NCBI RefSeq assembly: GCF_907164905.1 | Contig: NZ_CAJRAF010000002.1 | Span: 3,410,001 to 3,474,000 of the forward strand | Reading direction: 5' to 3' | Source: Dyadobacter sp. CECT 9275 | GTDB taxonomy: Bacteria; Bacteroidota; Bacteroidia; Cytophagales; Spirosomataceae | Length of the DNA: 64,000 nucleotides | Shown: one piece after another, positions 24,734 to 32,649 of the stretch | How the letters are laid out: every line of letters begins with the position of its first letter | Numbering within the stretch: position 1 is the stretch's first letter | Notes under the pieces: generated by a model | Database searches by the model: none | Told to the model about the DNA's origin: nothing | What the model saw: only the letters and a program-made list of their open reading frames with translations | Program-made: the position numbers and the translations under genes

Positions 24734-27319
24734 CTAAGCAGAGTTCCGTGCAGCATTAATGATACCAAACATCGCCCTGACGATCAGCTGATTATAGGTT
24801 TCTACATCTACCGGGAGCGTTTTAGGATCTTCTGCCAGCATCTGCAGCGCATACTGCTGGATCGTGATCAAAGGTAATACAATCCTCTCACGGGTTTTGA
24901 TAGAAACCTTTGTAACATTATTGCTATCCAGCAGCTCCTTCTGCCCCGACACATCCAGCAAAGTATCCAGCGTCAGCTTAAATTCCGCGTACATTTTATC
25001 CCAGAATTCACGGTATTCCTCGTCATCACGCAGATATTTGGTCGCCGGAAAAAATGCTTTCGAAAGCGATTGCATTGAGTTCTCGATCAGTGTGCGGAAG
25101 AAAAGTGACTTTTTATAAAGTTTTTTAATCGCATCCTTTTTCCCCTCTTTATCCATCTGCTGAATGGCCGATCCAAAACCATAAAAGCCAGGAACGTTCT
25201 GCTTCATCTGCGCCCAGGAGCCTACAAAAGGAATGGCTCTCAGATCTTCAAATTTCAGACCTTCATCGTCATTACCACGCTTGGTAGGGCGGCTCCCGAT
25301 ATTGGTTTGTCCGTAAAAGCGTAACGGAGTTTTCTTGTCAAGATACTTTACAAATTTCGGATGCTTTTTAAGATTCAGGTATGAATCGTACGCTGATGCA
25401 GCCATCTCCTCTATCAGAGCCTTATCCGCTTCATCCAGGTCCTCCTCCGTACGATTTGCCTTAAAGAGGTGATTTTCCAGCCCGGCTGTGAATAACCTTT
25501 CCAGGTTATACATAGCTGTCGTGACAGTTCCGTAATTGGAACTGATCGTTTGCCCCTGCACTGTCAGTTGTATCTCTTTGTCCTCAATATCCTGGCCCAG
25601 TGAAGAATAAAAATTGTGGTTGTTGCCTCCGCCACGTGCAGGAGGTCCTCCGCGTCCGTCGAAGAAAGTGACTTTTATTCCAAATTCCCTGGAAACCTTG
25701 GTAAGTGCTTCTTTGGCAGTATAAATTGACCAGTTAGCTCGCAGATATCCGCCATCCTTGGTACCATCCGAAAATCCGACCATGATCGTCTGGTGGTTAT
25801 CCCGATTTTCCAAATGAGCGCGGTAGTAGTCGTTGTTATACAACTTCCGCATGATTTCGGGAGCGTTTGCCAGGTCATCTACTGTTTCGAAGAGTGGTAC
25901 CACATCCAATGCCAGTTTACCCTTATCGTCTGCTATCAGATTTTTGGCCAACGCAAGCACCTGCATCACGTTCAGCGCCGAGGTATTGTTGCTGATCACA
26001 TAGCGGTGTGCCCCTTTTTCCCCGTTTAATCCCTGAATTGTTTTGATCGCACGGATAGATCCCAATATATCCTTGGTGAGCGGATCTTCGTAATCTTCAT
26101 CTCTTAAAGGAATATTGAGCGATAACAGCATGTCTATTTTCTTGTCCTCGTCCCAGCTTTCGTAATCGCTGTATTTCAGCAAAGGAATTTTCTTTTCAAG
26201 CCGTTTCAGGATATCCTCCCATGCTTTTGCATGTTTTCTGCTATCCTGCCGCACATCCAGGCTGGCAAAAAAGAATCCGAACAGGTTAAGTTTAAGGATA
26301 AAGTTATCCAGCAGCTCCACAAAAAGTCCCTGATGTTTATTCACAAGTACATCCCGAGCCAGTAGCAGTTCATCAATCAGCTCCTGCGCATTGTTATATC
26401 CTTCTTCATAAGGGCCGAAAATGGTACTGTTCATTTTGCGTTCGGCAAGTGCCACCGCATCATCCACTCCCTTAAAGGTAAGTCGTCTTTTGAGGGTGCG
26501 GATATCCCGGTAATAACCACGCAGAAGCGTTTCCCGCAATCTTTCTGCGACTTTTAGCGTGATCTCAGGGTTTACGAAAGGATTCCCGTCCCGGTCACCG
26601 CCCGGCCAGAAACCCAAACGGAAAACATTTGGATAGGGCCAGTCGTGCAGGCTCATCCCCAGTCCCGTAATCAGCTTGGTTAATATAGAAGGAATGGCGT
26701 CATAATATACATTTTCCAGGAACCAGCATAAACTTACGGCTTCGTCAAAAGGAGTCGGTTTTTCATGATTGATAAAAGCCGTTTTCCCCAGCTGAAGCAA
26801 AAGCTGGTTCACTTCTGTAAAATCGTTCTTTTTAATTGCGTCCTCCAGATCGGTAATGATGCCGAGTACCTTTCCCGAATAAAACTGGGTAGGATGCGCG
26901 GTAAGAACTATACGAACACTGAAATCCTCCAGCTTGGCGAGCAGTTTCTTCTTTAACACTTCACTGTCCAGCCGTTCGGTAAGATATACAACCGAGCCCT
27001 TTCCCGTAAGATCATGTGTTTGATCAAATGCTGCATCCTCAACTGAGTCAAACAGAACGACCTGTCTTTCAATATACTGAATAAAAGCAAATAACAGATC
27101 CGTTCTTTCCTTAGGTGTGGCCGTTTCTAAAAGCTCTTCAAAAAAATGCTCAATGATCTGCCTGGGTGATTTTCCTTCCTGAAATCCTACCTCACTTTGC
27201 TGTGTCAGTATCGGAAGTAATGAGCCGGTCTGGAAGATTCCCCGGTAGGGCAAACTCAGAAAAAGGCTGTTGAAAATATTGTACTTCGTAACTACGGCGT
27301 CCTGGAAACTGTTATTCAT
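24734..27319 (-). CDS. ppc: Phosphoenolpyruvate carboxylase
   Basis: 861 residues from the ATG at 27319. An upstream in-frame ATG (27364) lies at or before the expected transcription start and is not used. Active-site blocks: LTAHPTQ (family usually TAHPTE), FWPGGDRDGNPFV, FFDGRGGPPARGGGNNH (usually FHGRGG...GRGG), QTNIGSRPTKRG, and the C-terminal FGIINAARNSA. It makes oxaloacetate from PEP and bicarbonate, the anaplerotic step. The His-to-Asp change in the FHGRGG block and the ending in Ser-Ala rather than Thr-Gly mark a divergent, Bacteroidota-type enzyme; the fold is clearly intact. Confidence 0.93.
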   Translation of the reverse strand: MNNSFQDAVVTKYNIFNSLFLSLPYRGIFQTGSLLPILTQQSEVGFQEGKSPRQIIEHFFEELLETATPKERTDLLFAFIQYIERQVVLFDSVEDAAFDQTHDLTGKGSVVYLTERLDSEVLKKKLLAKLEDFSVRIVLTAHPTQFYSGKVLGIITDLEDAIKKNDFTEVNQLLLQLGKTAFINHEKPTPFDEAVSLCWFLENVYYDAIPSILTKLITGLGMSLHDWPYPNVFRLGFWPGGDRDGNPFVNPEITLKVAERLRETLLRGYYRDIRTLKRRLTFKGVDDAVALAERKMNSTIFGPYEEGYNNAQELIDELLLARDVLVNKHQGLFVELLDNFILKLNLFGFFFASLDVRQDSRKHAKAWEDILKRLEKKIPLLKYSDYESWDEDKKIDMLLSLNIPLRDEDYEDPLTKDILGSIRAIKTIQGLNGEKGAHRYVISNNTSALNVMQVLALAKNLIADDKGKLALDVVPLFETVDDLANAPEIMRKLYNNDYYRAHLENRDNHQTIMVGFSDGTKDGGYLRANWSIYTAKEALTKVSREFGIKVTFFDGRGGPPARGGGNNHNFYSSLGQDIEDKEIQLTVQGQTISSNYGTVTTAMYNLERLFTAGLENHLFKANRTEEDLDEADKALIEEMAASAYDSYLNLKKHPKFVKYLDKKTPLRFYGQTNIGSRPTKRGNDDEGLKFEDLRAIPFVGSWAQMKQNVPGFYGFGSAIQQMDKEGKKDAIKKLYKKSLFFRTLIENSMQSLSKAFFPATKYLRDDEEYREFWDKMYAEFKLTLDTLLDVSGQKELLDSNNVTKVSIKTRERIVLPLITIQQYALQMLAEDPKTLPVDVETYNQLIVRAMFGIINAARNSA

Positions 27320-27361
27320 AGTGGAGTGACAAAATTTTATTTTGGGACTGACAACTTGAAA

Positions 27362-27369
27362 CAAAGATA
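27362..27369 (-). promoter_or_regulatory. -7 element of ppc
   Basis: TATCTTTG on the minus strand, exact TAnnTTTG. No TTG at the expected -33. Start site near 27354, so the coding start is 27319. The element lies just past the stop of the upstream recombinase gene. Confidence 0.45.
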
Positions 27370-27385
27370 CCTGAAAATTTCGGTT

Positions 27386-28258
27386 TCAGGCTTTTGGGTG
27401 CGCTTGTTGGTGCGTTTTTTTAAGTTTCTCAATGGTATTATGGGTATAAATCTGAGTAGCGGCAAGATTGGCATGCCCCAGTAATTCCTTGATTGCATTA
27501 AGCTCCGCCCCATGGTTAAGCAGATGCGTGGCGTAGGTATGCCGCAGGATATGCGGGCTTTTCTGGGATAACGTCGTGACGGCAGCAAGATACTTTTTCA
27601 CTACCCGCTGAATGAAAACAGGGTAAGCTGCCTTTCCGGAATCTGTGATGATCAGGCAATTGGTATCTTCCTCCGGCGCTCTTTGAGCCAGATATCTGAC
27701 CAGTAAATCACAAAGTAAGGGAGATACCGGAATGATACGCTCCTTCGCTCTCTTACCAAAAACACGTATGGTCCGGCCAAAAACGTCTATATCTTTTAAT
27801 TCGAGCCCGATCAGCTCCGCGAGGCGGATCCCTGTCCCGTACAAAAGCTCAAGTATGGTTTGATCCCGCAATCCCTGAAAATCCTCCGAAAACCCTATTT
27901 CATCAAAAAGGACGCCCATTGCTTTTTCTTCTACAAAAGCAGGCAGCTTTTTACTGGTTTTCAGAGAAGATAGTATTTTGGAAGGATCTTTCGGGATGAT
28001 AGCCCGCTTTCTCAGAAAAGAATAAAAAGACCTTAAAGAGGCGATTTTCCGGTTAATGGAGATGGGATTCATGCCTTCTTCCATCAGCGCTACTATCCAT
28101 GACCGCAGCATAACTGGCTGCGCAAGTTCCGGCTGGCCGGATTCGTACTGCAAAAGCAGATATTTCCTGAACTGTTCCAGATCGGTCTGGTACGACTTTA
28201 CCGTATGTCCGCTGGCTCGTTTTTCAAATCGCAGGAAATCTAGAAATTGTTCAATCAT
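27386..28258 (-). CDS. Tyrosine recombinase XerC/XerD-like
   Basis: 290 residues from the ATG at 28258 (MIEQFLDFLRFEK). The N-terminal SAM-like core-binding domain (residues ~1-90) is followed by the catalytic domain with Arg in GTGIRLAEL, HILRHTYATHLL (H-x-x-R), GHANLAATQIYTH (His and the nucleophile Tyr). Length and lack of mobile-element flanks point to a chromosome-dimer-resolving recombinase acting at dif. XerC versus XerD cannot be settled here. It lies 15 nt downstream of the rpsU terminator and no own promoter is visible, so expression may depend on read-through. Confidence 0.9.
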   Translation of the reverse strand: MIEQFLDFLRFEKRASGHTVKSYQTDLEQFRKYLLLQYESGQPELAQPVMLRSWIVALMEEGMNPISINRKIASLRSFYSFLRKRAIIPKDPSKILSSLKTSKKLPAFVEEKAMGVLFDEIGFSEDFQGLRDQTILELLYGTGIRLAELIGLELKDIDVFGRTIRVFGKRAKERIIPVSPLLCDLLVRYLAQRAPEEDTNCLIITDSGKAAYPVFIQRVVKKYLAAVTTLSQKSPHILRHTYATHLLNHGAELNAIKELLGHANLAATQIYTHNTIEKLKKTHQQAHPKA

Positions 28259-28271
28259 TGGGACAACATAC

Positions 28272-28306
28272 AAAAAAGAGTTGTCTTATTCAAGACAACT
28301 CTTTTT
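28272..28306 (-). terminator. Terminator of rpsU
   Basis: 15-bp perfect stem (AAAAAGAGTTGTCTT and complement) with a 4-nt loop and T-runs on both sides; 60 nt after the rpsU stop. Confidence 0.85.
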
Positions 28307-28365
28307 CCGACTGAAAAGGATATAATAATCCTTCCCACAAAATCACAGAAAACAATTCCTAAGAA

Positions 28366-28560
28366 CTAGTCTTCCAGGTGACCGTAAGTTTTTTCTTTAT
28401 ATACCGCACGCAAAACTTCGAAACGACGCTTTACAGATGGTTTTTCGAAAGCTGTACGCGCACGAAGCTGACGCATAGTTCCAGTTCTTTCAAATTTCTT
28501 TTTGTAACGCTTCAACGCGCGGTCGATCGATTCGTTGTCTTTGATGTTAATAATAAGCAT
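28366..28560 (-). CDS. rpsU: Small-subunit ribosomal protein bS21
   Basis: 64 residues from the ATG at 28560: MLIINIKDNESIDRALKRYKKKFERTG, then RARTAFEKPSVKRR and a basic C-terminus. The longer frame from 28626 runs through the promoter and is rejected. Basic RNA-binding helix pair; joins the 30S platform and in Bacteroidota helps hold the anti-Shine-Dalgarno region. Own promoter and terminator. Confidence 0.95.
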   Translation of the reverse strand: MLIINIKDNESIDRALKRYKKKFERTGTMRQLRARTAFEKPSVKRRFEVLRAVYKEKTYGHLED

Positions 28561-28607
28561 GCTTATAAAATATAATGTTCTTTGAATTGGTTTCTGAAAT
28601 CGGACTG

Positions 28608-28638
28608 CAAAGAAAATATATATCAATCAGAAAATCAA
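28608..28638 (-). promoter_or_regulatory. Candidate promoter of rpsU
   Basis: Minus strand TTG (28636-28638), 20 nt, TTTCTTTG (28608-28615): one mismatch to TAnnTTTG. The same variant with the same spacing stands before acpP (46322-46352). Confidence 0.45.
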
Positions 28639-28661
28639 GAAATAATCTTTAAAAATTAGGA

Positions 28662-28669
28662 TATTTTTG
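28662..28669 (+). promoter_or_regulatory. -7 element of the Ppx/GppA gene
   Basis: TATTTTTG, exact -7 match, about 48 nt before the ATG at 28717; no TTG at -33. Divergent from the rpsU promoter. Confidence 0.35.
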
Positions 28670-28716
28670 CATCTTGTGACGCATTAAGAACTCCGGTTAC
28701 TAAATAAGACCTGTTT

Positions 28717-29652
28717 ATGGATTCCCGCTGGGGTATTATTGATCTTGGAACAAACACTTTTCACCTGTTGATCGTTGAAAAGCAAGGTGATCATATCCGG
28801 AATATTTGCCATGAAAGCCGTCCCGCACGCATCGGAATGGGTGGTATTACTAAAAGGGTCATTACAGAAGACGCCGTTGAACGTGCCTTATCGGTTCTTT
28901 CGTTTTTTCGGGAAAAACTGGACGAACACAACGTATTCCCTACCCATACCTTTGCCTTTGGCACCAGCGCCATCAGAAATGCCAGCAATAAGGACGATTT
29001 CTGCCGGACCATAGAGGATGTTACCAATATTAAAATAACCGTAATCGATGGCGACCAGGAAGCCGGGTACATTTATAAGGGAGTACGCTACGGCGCAAAA
29101 CTTGGAAATGACCCCTGCCTGATTATGGACATAGGCGGCGGCAGTGTGGAATTTATCATCGGGAATGATACCGCCATCTTTTGGAAGCAGAGTTTTGAAA
29201 TTGGAGGTCAGAGGATGCTGGAGAAATTTATGCGTAATGATCCTCTATCGGATTCTGACAGAAAAAGACTCTACAACTATTTTGAAGAAAACCTTATCCC
29301 GCTGGCCAATGCCGTTCATCAGTATGCCCCTGTGAAACTGGTTGGTTCGTCCGGCACTTTCGATACCCTGGTGGATCTGGATTTTCAGCACCGTACCGGC
29401 GCATGGCCACCCGCGGAACAAACGGATTTCAACTTGTCTCTGGAAGAGTTTTACCGCTCCTATGCTCTGATTCTCAGCGGAAATCATGAGGAGCGCCTGG
29501 CCATTCCGGGGATGATAGAATTAAGGGTAGACATGATTGTGGTAGCCGTTTGCCTGGTGGACTATGTACTGAAAAGTTACAACATACCTGCCATTCAGGT
29601 TTCTACTTTTGCCCTCAAAGAAGGAGTACTAGCACATTTACTGGGCCGGTAA
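28717..29652 (+). CDS. Ppx/GppA family phosphatase
   Basis: 311 residues, the short single-domain form without the C-terminal HD region of E. coli Ppx. ASKHA-fold phosphate loops: WGIIDLGTNTFHLLIVE at the N-terminus and LIMDIGGGSVEFIIG in the middle; GTSAIRNASN and LVGSSGTFDTL are family blocks. It hydrolyses polyphosphate or pppGpp; the two activities cannot be told apart from sequence. Monocistronic, between rpsU and the M23 peptidase gene. Confidence 0.93.
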   Translation: MDSRWGIIDLGTNTFHLLIVEKQGDHIRNICHESRPARIGMGGITKRVITEDAVERALSVLSFFREKLDEHNVFPTHTFAFGTSAIRNASNKDDFCRTIEDVTNIKITVIDGDQEAGYIYKGVRYGAKLGNDPCLIMDIGGGSVEFIIGNDTAIFWKQSFEIGGQRMLEKFMRNDPLSDSDRKRLYNYFEENLIPLANAVHQYAPVKLVGSSGTFDTLVDLDFQHRTGAWPPAEQTDFNLSLEEFYRSYALILSGNHEERLAIPGMIELRVDMIVVAVCLVDYVLKSYNIPAIQVSTFALKEGVLAHLLGR

Positions 29653-29763
29653 CTTCCCGAAAAATTATTTTTCTATCCTTGCTGCAACCTGTGATGCTAT
29701 TATCGCATCATTAACCGTTGCAACCATTCATCCATAATCTCCCGGATGCTGTGAAACCTGACT

Positions 29764-29771
29764 TATTTTTG
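29764..29771 (+). promoter_or_regulatory. -7 element upstream of the M23 peptidase gene
   Basis: TATTTTTG; no matching -33. It implies a leader of roughly 100 nt that contains the 25-codon frame at 29800-29877. Confidence 0.35.
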
Positions 29772-29799
29772 CAACAGGAATCCTAACATCTCTTAACGA

Positions 29800-29877
29800 A
29801 TGACCCCGAAACAATATATCAATTTCCCTGCGGGCAAAATTACTTTTAATTCCGCAAGGCTTTACCCATCCCATTAA
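29800..29877 (+). CDS. Possible 25-codon leader peptide abutting the M23 gene
   Basis: ATG to TAA frame (MTPKQYINFPAGKITF...), whose stop codon is directly followed by the ATG of the M23 gene (TAAATG). The juxtaposition would give coupled translation. No known peptide; chance is a real possibility. Confidence 0.2.
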   Translation: MTPKQYINFPAGKITFNSARLYPSH

Positions 29878-30546
29878 ATGTCGCAAATTATTGATGTACT
29901 CCAAAAATATCCTGGCTTTCCCGGCGTAATTGTAAACCGGAAACCCTACAAAAAGCTGGATTTTTCTGCATCCAATACCGATTTGGCATCCCGTAACCTG
30001 ACAGCAACCCGGGATTTCTCGGACTATGTACACAAGGAATTACTCGGAGACGGCACCTATATAGGCATTGGCGGGTATCTTGAAAACCGTGTAATTTACC
30101 GCAACCGGGAGCATTTCGGAAAACAAAAAGCCGCCAGAAGCATTCATTTGGGCGTAGACATCTGGGCCAAGGCCGGTGAACCGGTATATACACCCTTAAA
30201 AGGTATTGTGCACAGTTATGCTTTTAATGATCAGTATGGCGATTATGGCCCTACAATCATCCTGCGGCATCATTTAAATGGCGTCAGTTTCTATACCTTG
30301 TACGGACATTTGTCGCTTGATTCCGTAGATGGATTATATACCGGAAAACTTTTTGGCGCGGGAGAAAAAATAGCTGAAATAGGAAACTTTCCCGAAAACG
30401 GCGATTGGCCGCCGCATCTTCACTTCCAGGTGATTACAGACATTGGAAATTACGAAGGCGACTTTCCGGGAGTATGCAGCGTTCAGGACCAGGATTACTA
30501 TCGAAGCATCTGTCCCGATCCGAACCTGATCCTGAGAATTGAATAA
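29878..30546 (+). CDS. M23 family peptidase without signal peptide
   Basis: 222 residues. LytM-type zinc site complete: HLGVDIWAKAGEPVYTP (H-x3-D), LYGHLS, and PPHLHFQV (H-x-H). Aromatic and Gly-rich N-terminal part (GTYIGIGGYLENRVIYRNREHF) is shared with a Bacteroidota subgroup. Unlike most M23 endopeptidases it has no signal peptide or membrane segment, so cytoplasmic location or a non-peptidoglycan substrate is suggested. Convergent with the Fsr-type exporter gene. Confidence 0.88.
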   Translation: MSQIIDVLQKYPGFPGVIVNRKPYKKLDFSASNTDLASRNLTATRDFSDYVHKELLGDGTYIGIGGYLENRVIYRNREHFGKQKAARSIHLGVDIWAKAGEPVYTPLKGIVHSYAFNDQYGDYGPTIILRHHLNGVSFYTLYGHLSLDSVDGLYTGKLFGAGEKIAEIGNFPENGDWPPHLHFQVITDIGNYEGDFPGVCSVQDQDYYRSICPDPNLILRIE

Positions 30547-30641
30547 CGAGCATCACTGCCCGATAGCCATTGCTGCCCATTATTTTAAGTCTGCCTTGGT
30601 GCAAAATCACTCAACCGTCAACCTCCATTCACGGAGGCTGG

Positions 30642-31868
30642 TCAGGCCGTTTTCACTTTTCTTTCCAGATTGGGCAAAAATCCGGTGAGTAGCCCAATTA
30701 GCGGCAGGAAGGAGCAGACCTGAAAGACATATTCAATGCTGGTATTATCTGCCAGACTTCCTAAAATGGCGGAGCCAATACCCGCTATGCCAAAGGCAAA
30801 ACCAAAGAATAATCCCGCAATCATACCTACTTTTCCAGGAATAAGTTCCTGCGCATAAACGAGGATCGCTGAAAAAGCGGACGAAAGGATCAGACCAATG
30901 AGGCAGCTCAAGACTCCTGTCCAGAAAAGGTTTACATACGGAAGCGCGAGCGCAAACGGAGCAGTACCCAGGATGGAGATCCAGATCACATACTTTCTGC
31001 CGATACGGTCACCCACCGGCCCACCCGCGAAGGTACCTGCCGCCACCGAAAATAAAAATGCGAATAAATATATCTGCGAGTTCTGGATGGATACCCCGAA
31101 TTTATCGATCAGATAAAACGTAAAATAGCTGCCCAGACTAGCCATATAGATATATTTAGAAAATATGAGCAAAAGCAATATCCCTATAGAAATAACCATG
31201 CGGCTTTTCGGAATGATCTTCACCGTAGTATCGCTGGTATTTACTTTCCGCTTCACGCGGTTTATGTTAGCCTTGTACCAATTACCGACCCGCCCAAGAA
31301 TATAAATAGCAACAAGTGCCACAAGGGAAAACCAGATGATCTGAAACCTTCCAAAGGGTAGCAGGATCAGTGCGGCCAGCAACGGGCCCAGCGAACTTCC
31401 TGCATTTCCACCCACCTGAAATAGCGACTGTGCCATGCCATGCCTGCCTCCGGATGCCATGCGCGCCACTCGGGAAGCCTCCGGATGAAAAACCGCCGAA
31501 CCAACGCCTATAAGGCCAACCGACCATAAAATCATATAAAAACTATTGGCCATAGACAGTGCAATGAGCCCGATCATGGTAAAACACATTCCTACTGCGA
31601 GGGCATAAGGCTGAGGCTTTTTGTCGGTATATAATCCCACCAAAGGCTGTAATAAGGAAGCACTTACCTGGAAGGTAAAAGTTATAAGCCCGATCTGCGA
31701 AAAACTGAGATGGAACGAATCCTTCACCATCGGATAAATGGAGGGTATCAGGGATTGAAGGGTATCGTTTAATAAATGTGAAAAACTCAGAGCGATGAGG
31801 ATAGAAAATACGGTATCGTTGGCTGATTCTGTTGCTGAAACCTGAGATACTTCACCGGTTGCTTTCAT
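30642..31868 (-). CDS. MFS exporter of the fosmidomycin-resistance (Fsr) type
   Basis: 408 residues, 12 hydrophobic segments. Fsr signatures: SFSHLLNDTLQSLIPSIYP in helix 1, GLYTDKKPQPYALAVGM after helix 2, VGSAVFHPEASRVARMASGGRHGMAQSLFQVGGNAGSSLGPLL in helices 4-5, GPVGDRIGRKYVIW in the second half. Proton-driven efflux in the inner membrane; the true substrate is unknown. It starts 37 nt after the GntR gene on the same strand and probably forms an operon controlled by that regulator. Confidence 0.9.
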   Translation of the reverse strand: MKATGEVSQVSATESANDTVFSILIALSFSHLLNDTLQSLIPSIYPMVKDSFHLSFSQIGLITFTFQVSASLLQPLVGLYTDKKPQPYALAVGMCFTMIGLIALSMANSFYMILWSVGLIGVGSAVFHPEASRVARMASGGRHGMAQSLFQVGGNAGSSLGPLLAALILLPFGRFQIIWFSLVALVAIYILGRVGNWYKANINRVKRKVNTSDTTVKIIPKSRMVISIGILLLLIFSKYIYMASLGSYFTFYLIDKFGVSIQNSQIYLFAFLFSVAAGTFAGGPVGDRIGRKYVIWISILGTAPFALALPYVNLFWTGVLSCLIGLILSSAFSAILVYAQELIPGKVGMIAGLFFGFAFGIAGIGSAILGSLADNTSIEYVFQVCSFLPLIGLLTGFLPNLERKVKTA

Positions 31869-31905
31869 AATATTGCGGCAAAATGAAAAGAGAATTTATA
31901 CTGTT

Positions 31906-32574
31906 TTAAATCTTTAAATGTGAAACCGGTTGACCGGTAATTTTTGCGGCCCATTCCCAGGCTTTTTGCGGGTCACAGTCATGGATACTTTCCCAAAGAG
32001 ACTCATGCCAGTCCTGTGTGGTGATGAAACCTTCGGTATCAAAATAAATTTCGCGGAAATAACTCTGGAGGTGACTGGCTATGGTCTTGTACAGATCGAG
32101 CAGGATGTCACTTTTGGCGGCTTCTGCAATGCTCAAATGAAAAGAAATATCGGCCTGGATACATTTGTCAGGGATATTCGCCATGGCCATGATTCGTCTG
32201 TCTTCCAGATACCCTTTCATTTTTGCCAAATCTGCTTCCGATCTGTTGATGGCGGCGTTCTGGGCAATTTTAAGTTCAATAAGCTGGCGCACCTCATTGA
32301 GCTCAATACCCTTTGCCCGCAATAATCTGTCCGAGAGGGATTCCGATGGTATTTCACTTTTTTCCACAAAAGTCCCCAGCCCCTGCTGAACCCTTACCAG
32401 CTTGATATTCGATAAATTCCGTATGGCCTCGCGTATCGTTGATCTGCCGACACCGAAAAGTTTCATCAATTCCGGTTCTGTGGGAAGCTTCTCTCCTACC
32501 GAAAACTCTCCGTCCAATATCTTTTGCCGCAAGCGGCTGGCTACCTCGTCGGCAAGGCTTAATCTTCTGATCAT
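31906..32574 (-). CDS. GntR family regulator, FadR/FCD subfamily
   Basis: 222 residues. N-terminal winged helix-turn-helix (LADEVASRLRQKILDGEFSVGEKLPTEPELMKLFGVGRSTIREAIRNLSNIKLVRVQQGLGTFV), C-terminal all-helical FCD ligand domain (LIELKIAQNAAINRSEADLAKMKGYL ... DISFHLSIAEAAKSDILLDLY) with His residues that bind a metal and a small carboxylate in the family. It heads the operon with the MFS exporter. A palindrome on its own promoter (32588-32600) suggests autoregulation. Despite the FadR name there is no evidence that it reads the fatty-acid operators at 5064 or 11441; their sequence is different. Confidence 0.92.
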   Translation of the reverse strand: MIRRLSLADEVASRLRQKILDGEFSVGEKLPTEPELMKLFGVGRSTIREAIRNLSNIKLVRVQQGLGTFVEKSEIPSESLSDRLLRAKGIELNEVRQLIELKIAQNAAINRSEADLAKMKGYLEDRRIMAMANIPDKCIQADISFHLSIAEAAKSDILLDLYKTIASHLQSYFREIYFDTEGFITTQDWHESLWESIHDCDPQKAWEWAAKITGQPVSHLKI

Positions 32575-32587
32575 CTTAAAACATCAT

Positions 32588-32600
32588 ATCATCTGATGAT
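32588..32600 (-). promoter_or_regulatory. Candidate GntR operator at the gntR start site
   Basis: Perfect 6-1-6 palindrome ATCATC-T-GATGAT immediately after the -7 element and 14 nt before the regulator's start codon, the usual place for autorepression. Confidence 0.5.
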
Positions 32601-32601
32601 T

Positions 32602-32632
32602 CAAAAGTAATAAAAACCGGCTGATTAAACAA
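32602..32632 (-). promoter_or_regulatory. Promoter of the gntR-MFS operon
   Basis: Minus strand TTG (32630-32632), 20 nt, TACTTTTG (32602-32609): full consensus. The -33 TTG lies in the loop of the terminator of the upstream SDR gene. Confidence 0.6.
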
Positions 32633-32642
32633 AACCGGTTTT
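32613..32642 (-). terminator. Terminator of the SDR gene, embedded in the gntR promoter
   Basis: Stem AAAACCGG / CCGGTTTT with a 14-nt loop, followed on the minus strand by T-rich sequence; 8 nt after the SDR stop. Confidence 0.5.
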
Positions 32643-32649
32643 CACACCC

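Noticed and set aside
29692..29710. Hairpin TGATGC/GCATCA after the Ppx/GppA gene
   Set aside because: Six-bp stem without a T-run; not convincing as a terminator.
30622..30637. CCTCC/GGAGG hairpin between the convergent M23 and MFS genes
   Set aside because: Five-bp stem and no T-run on either strand.
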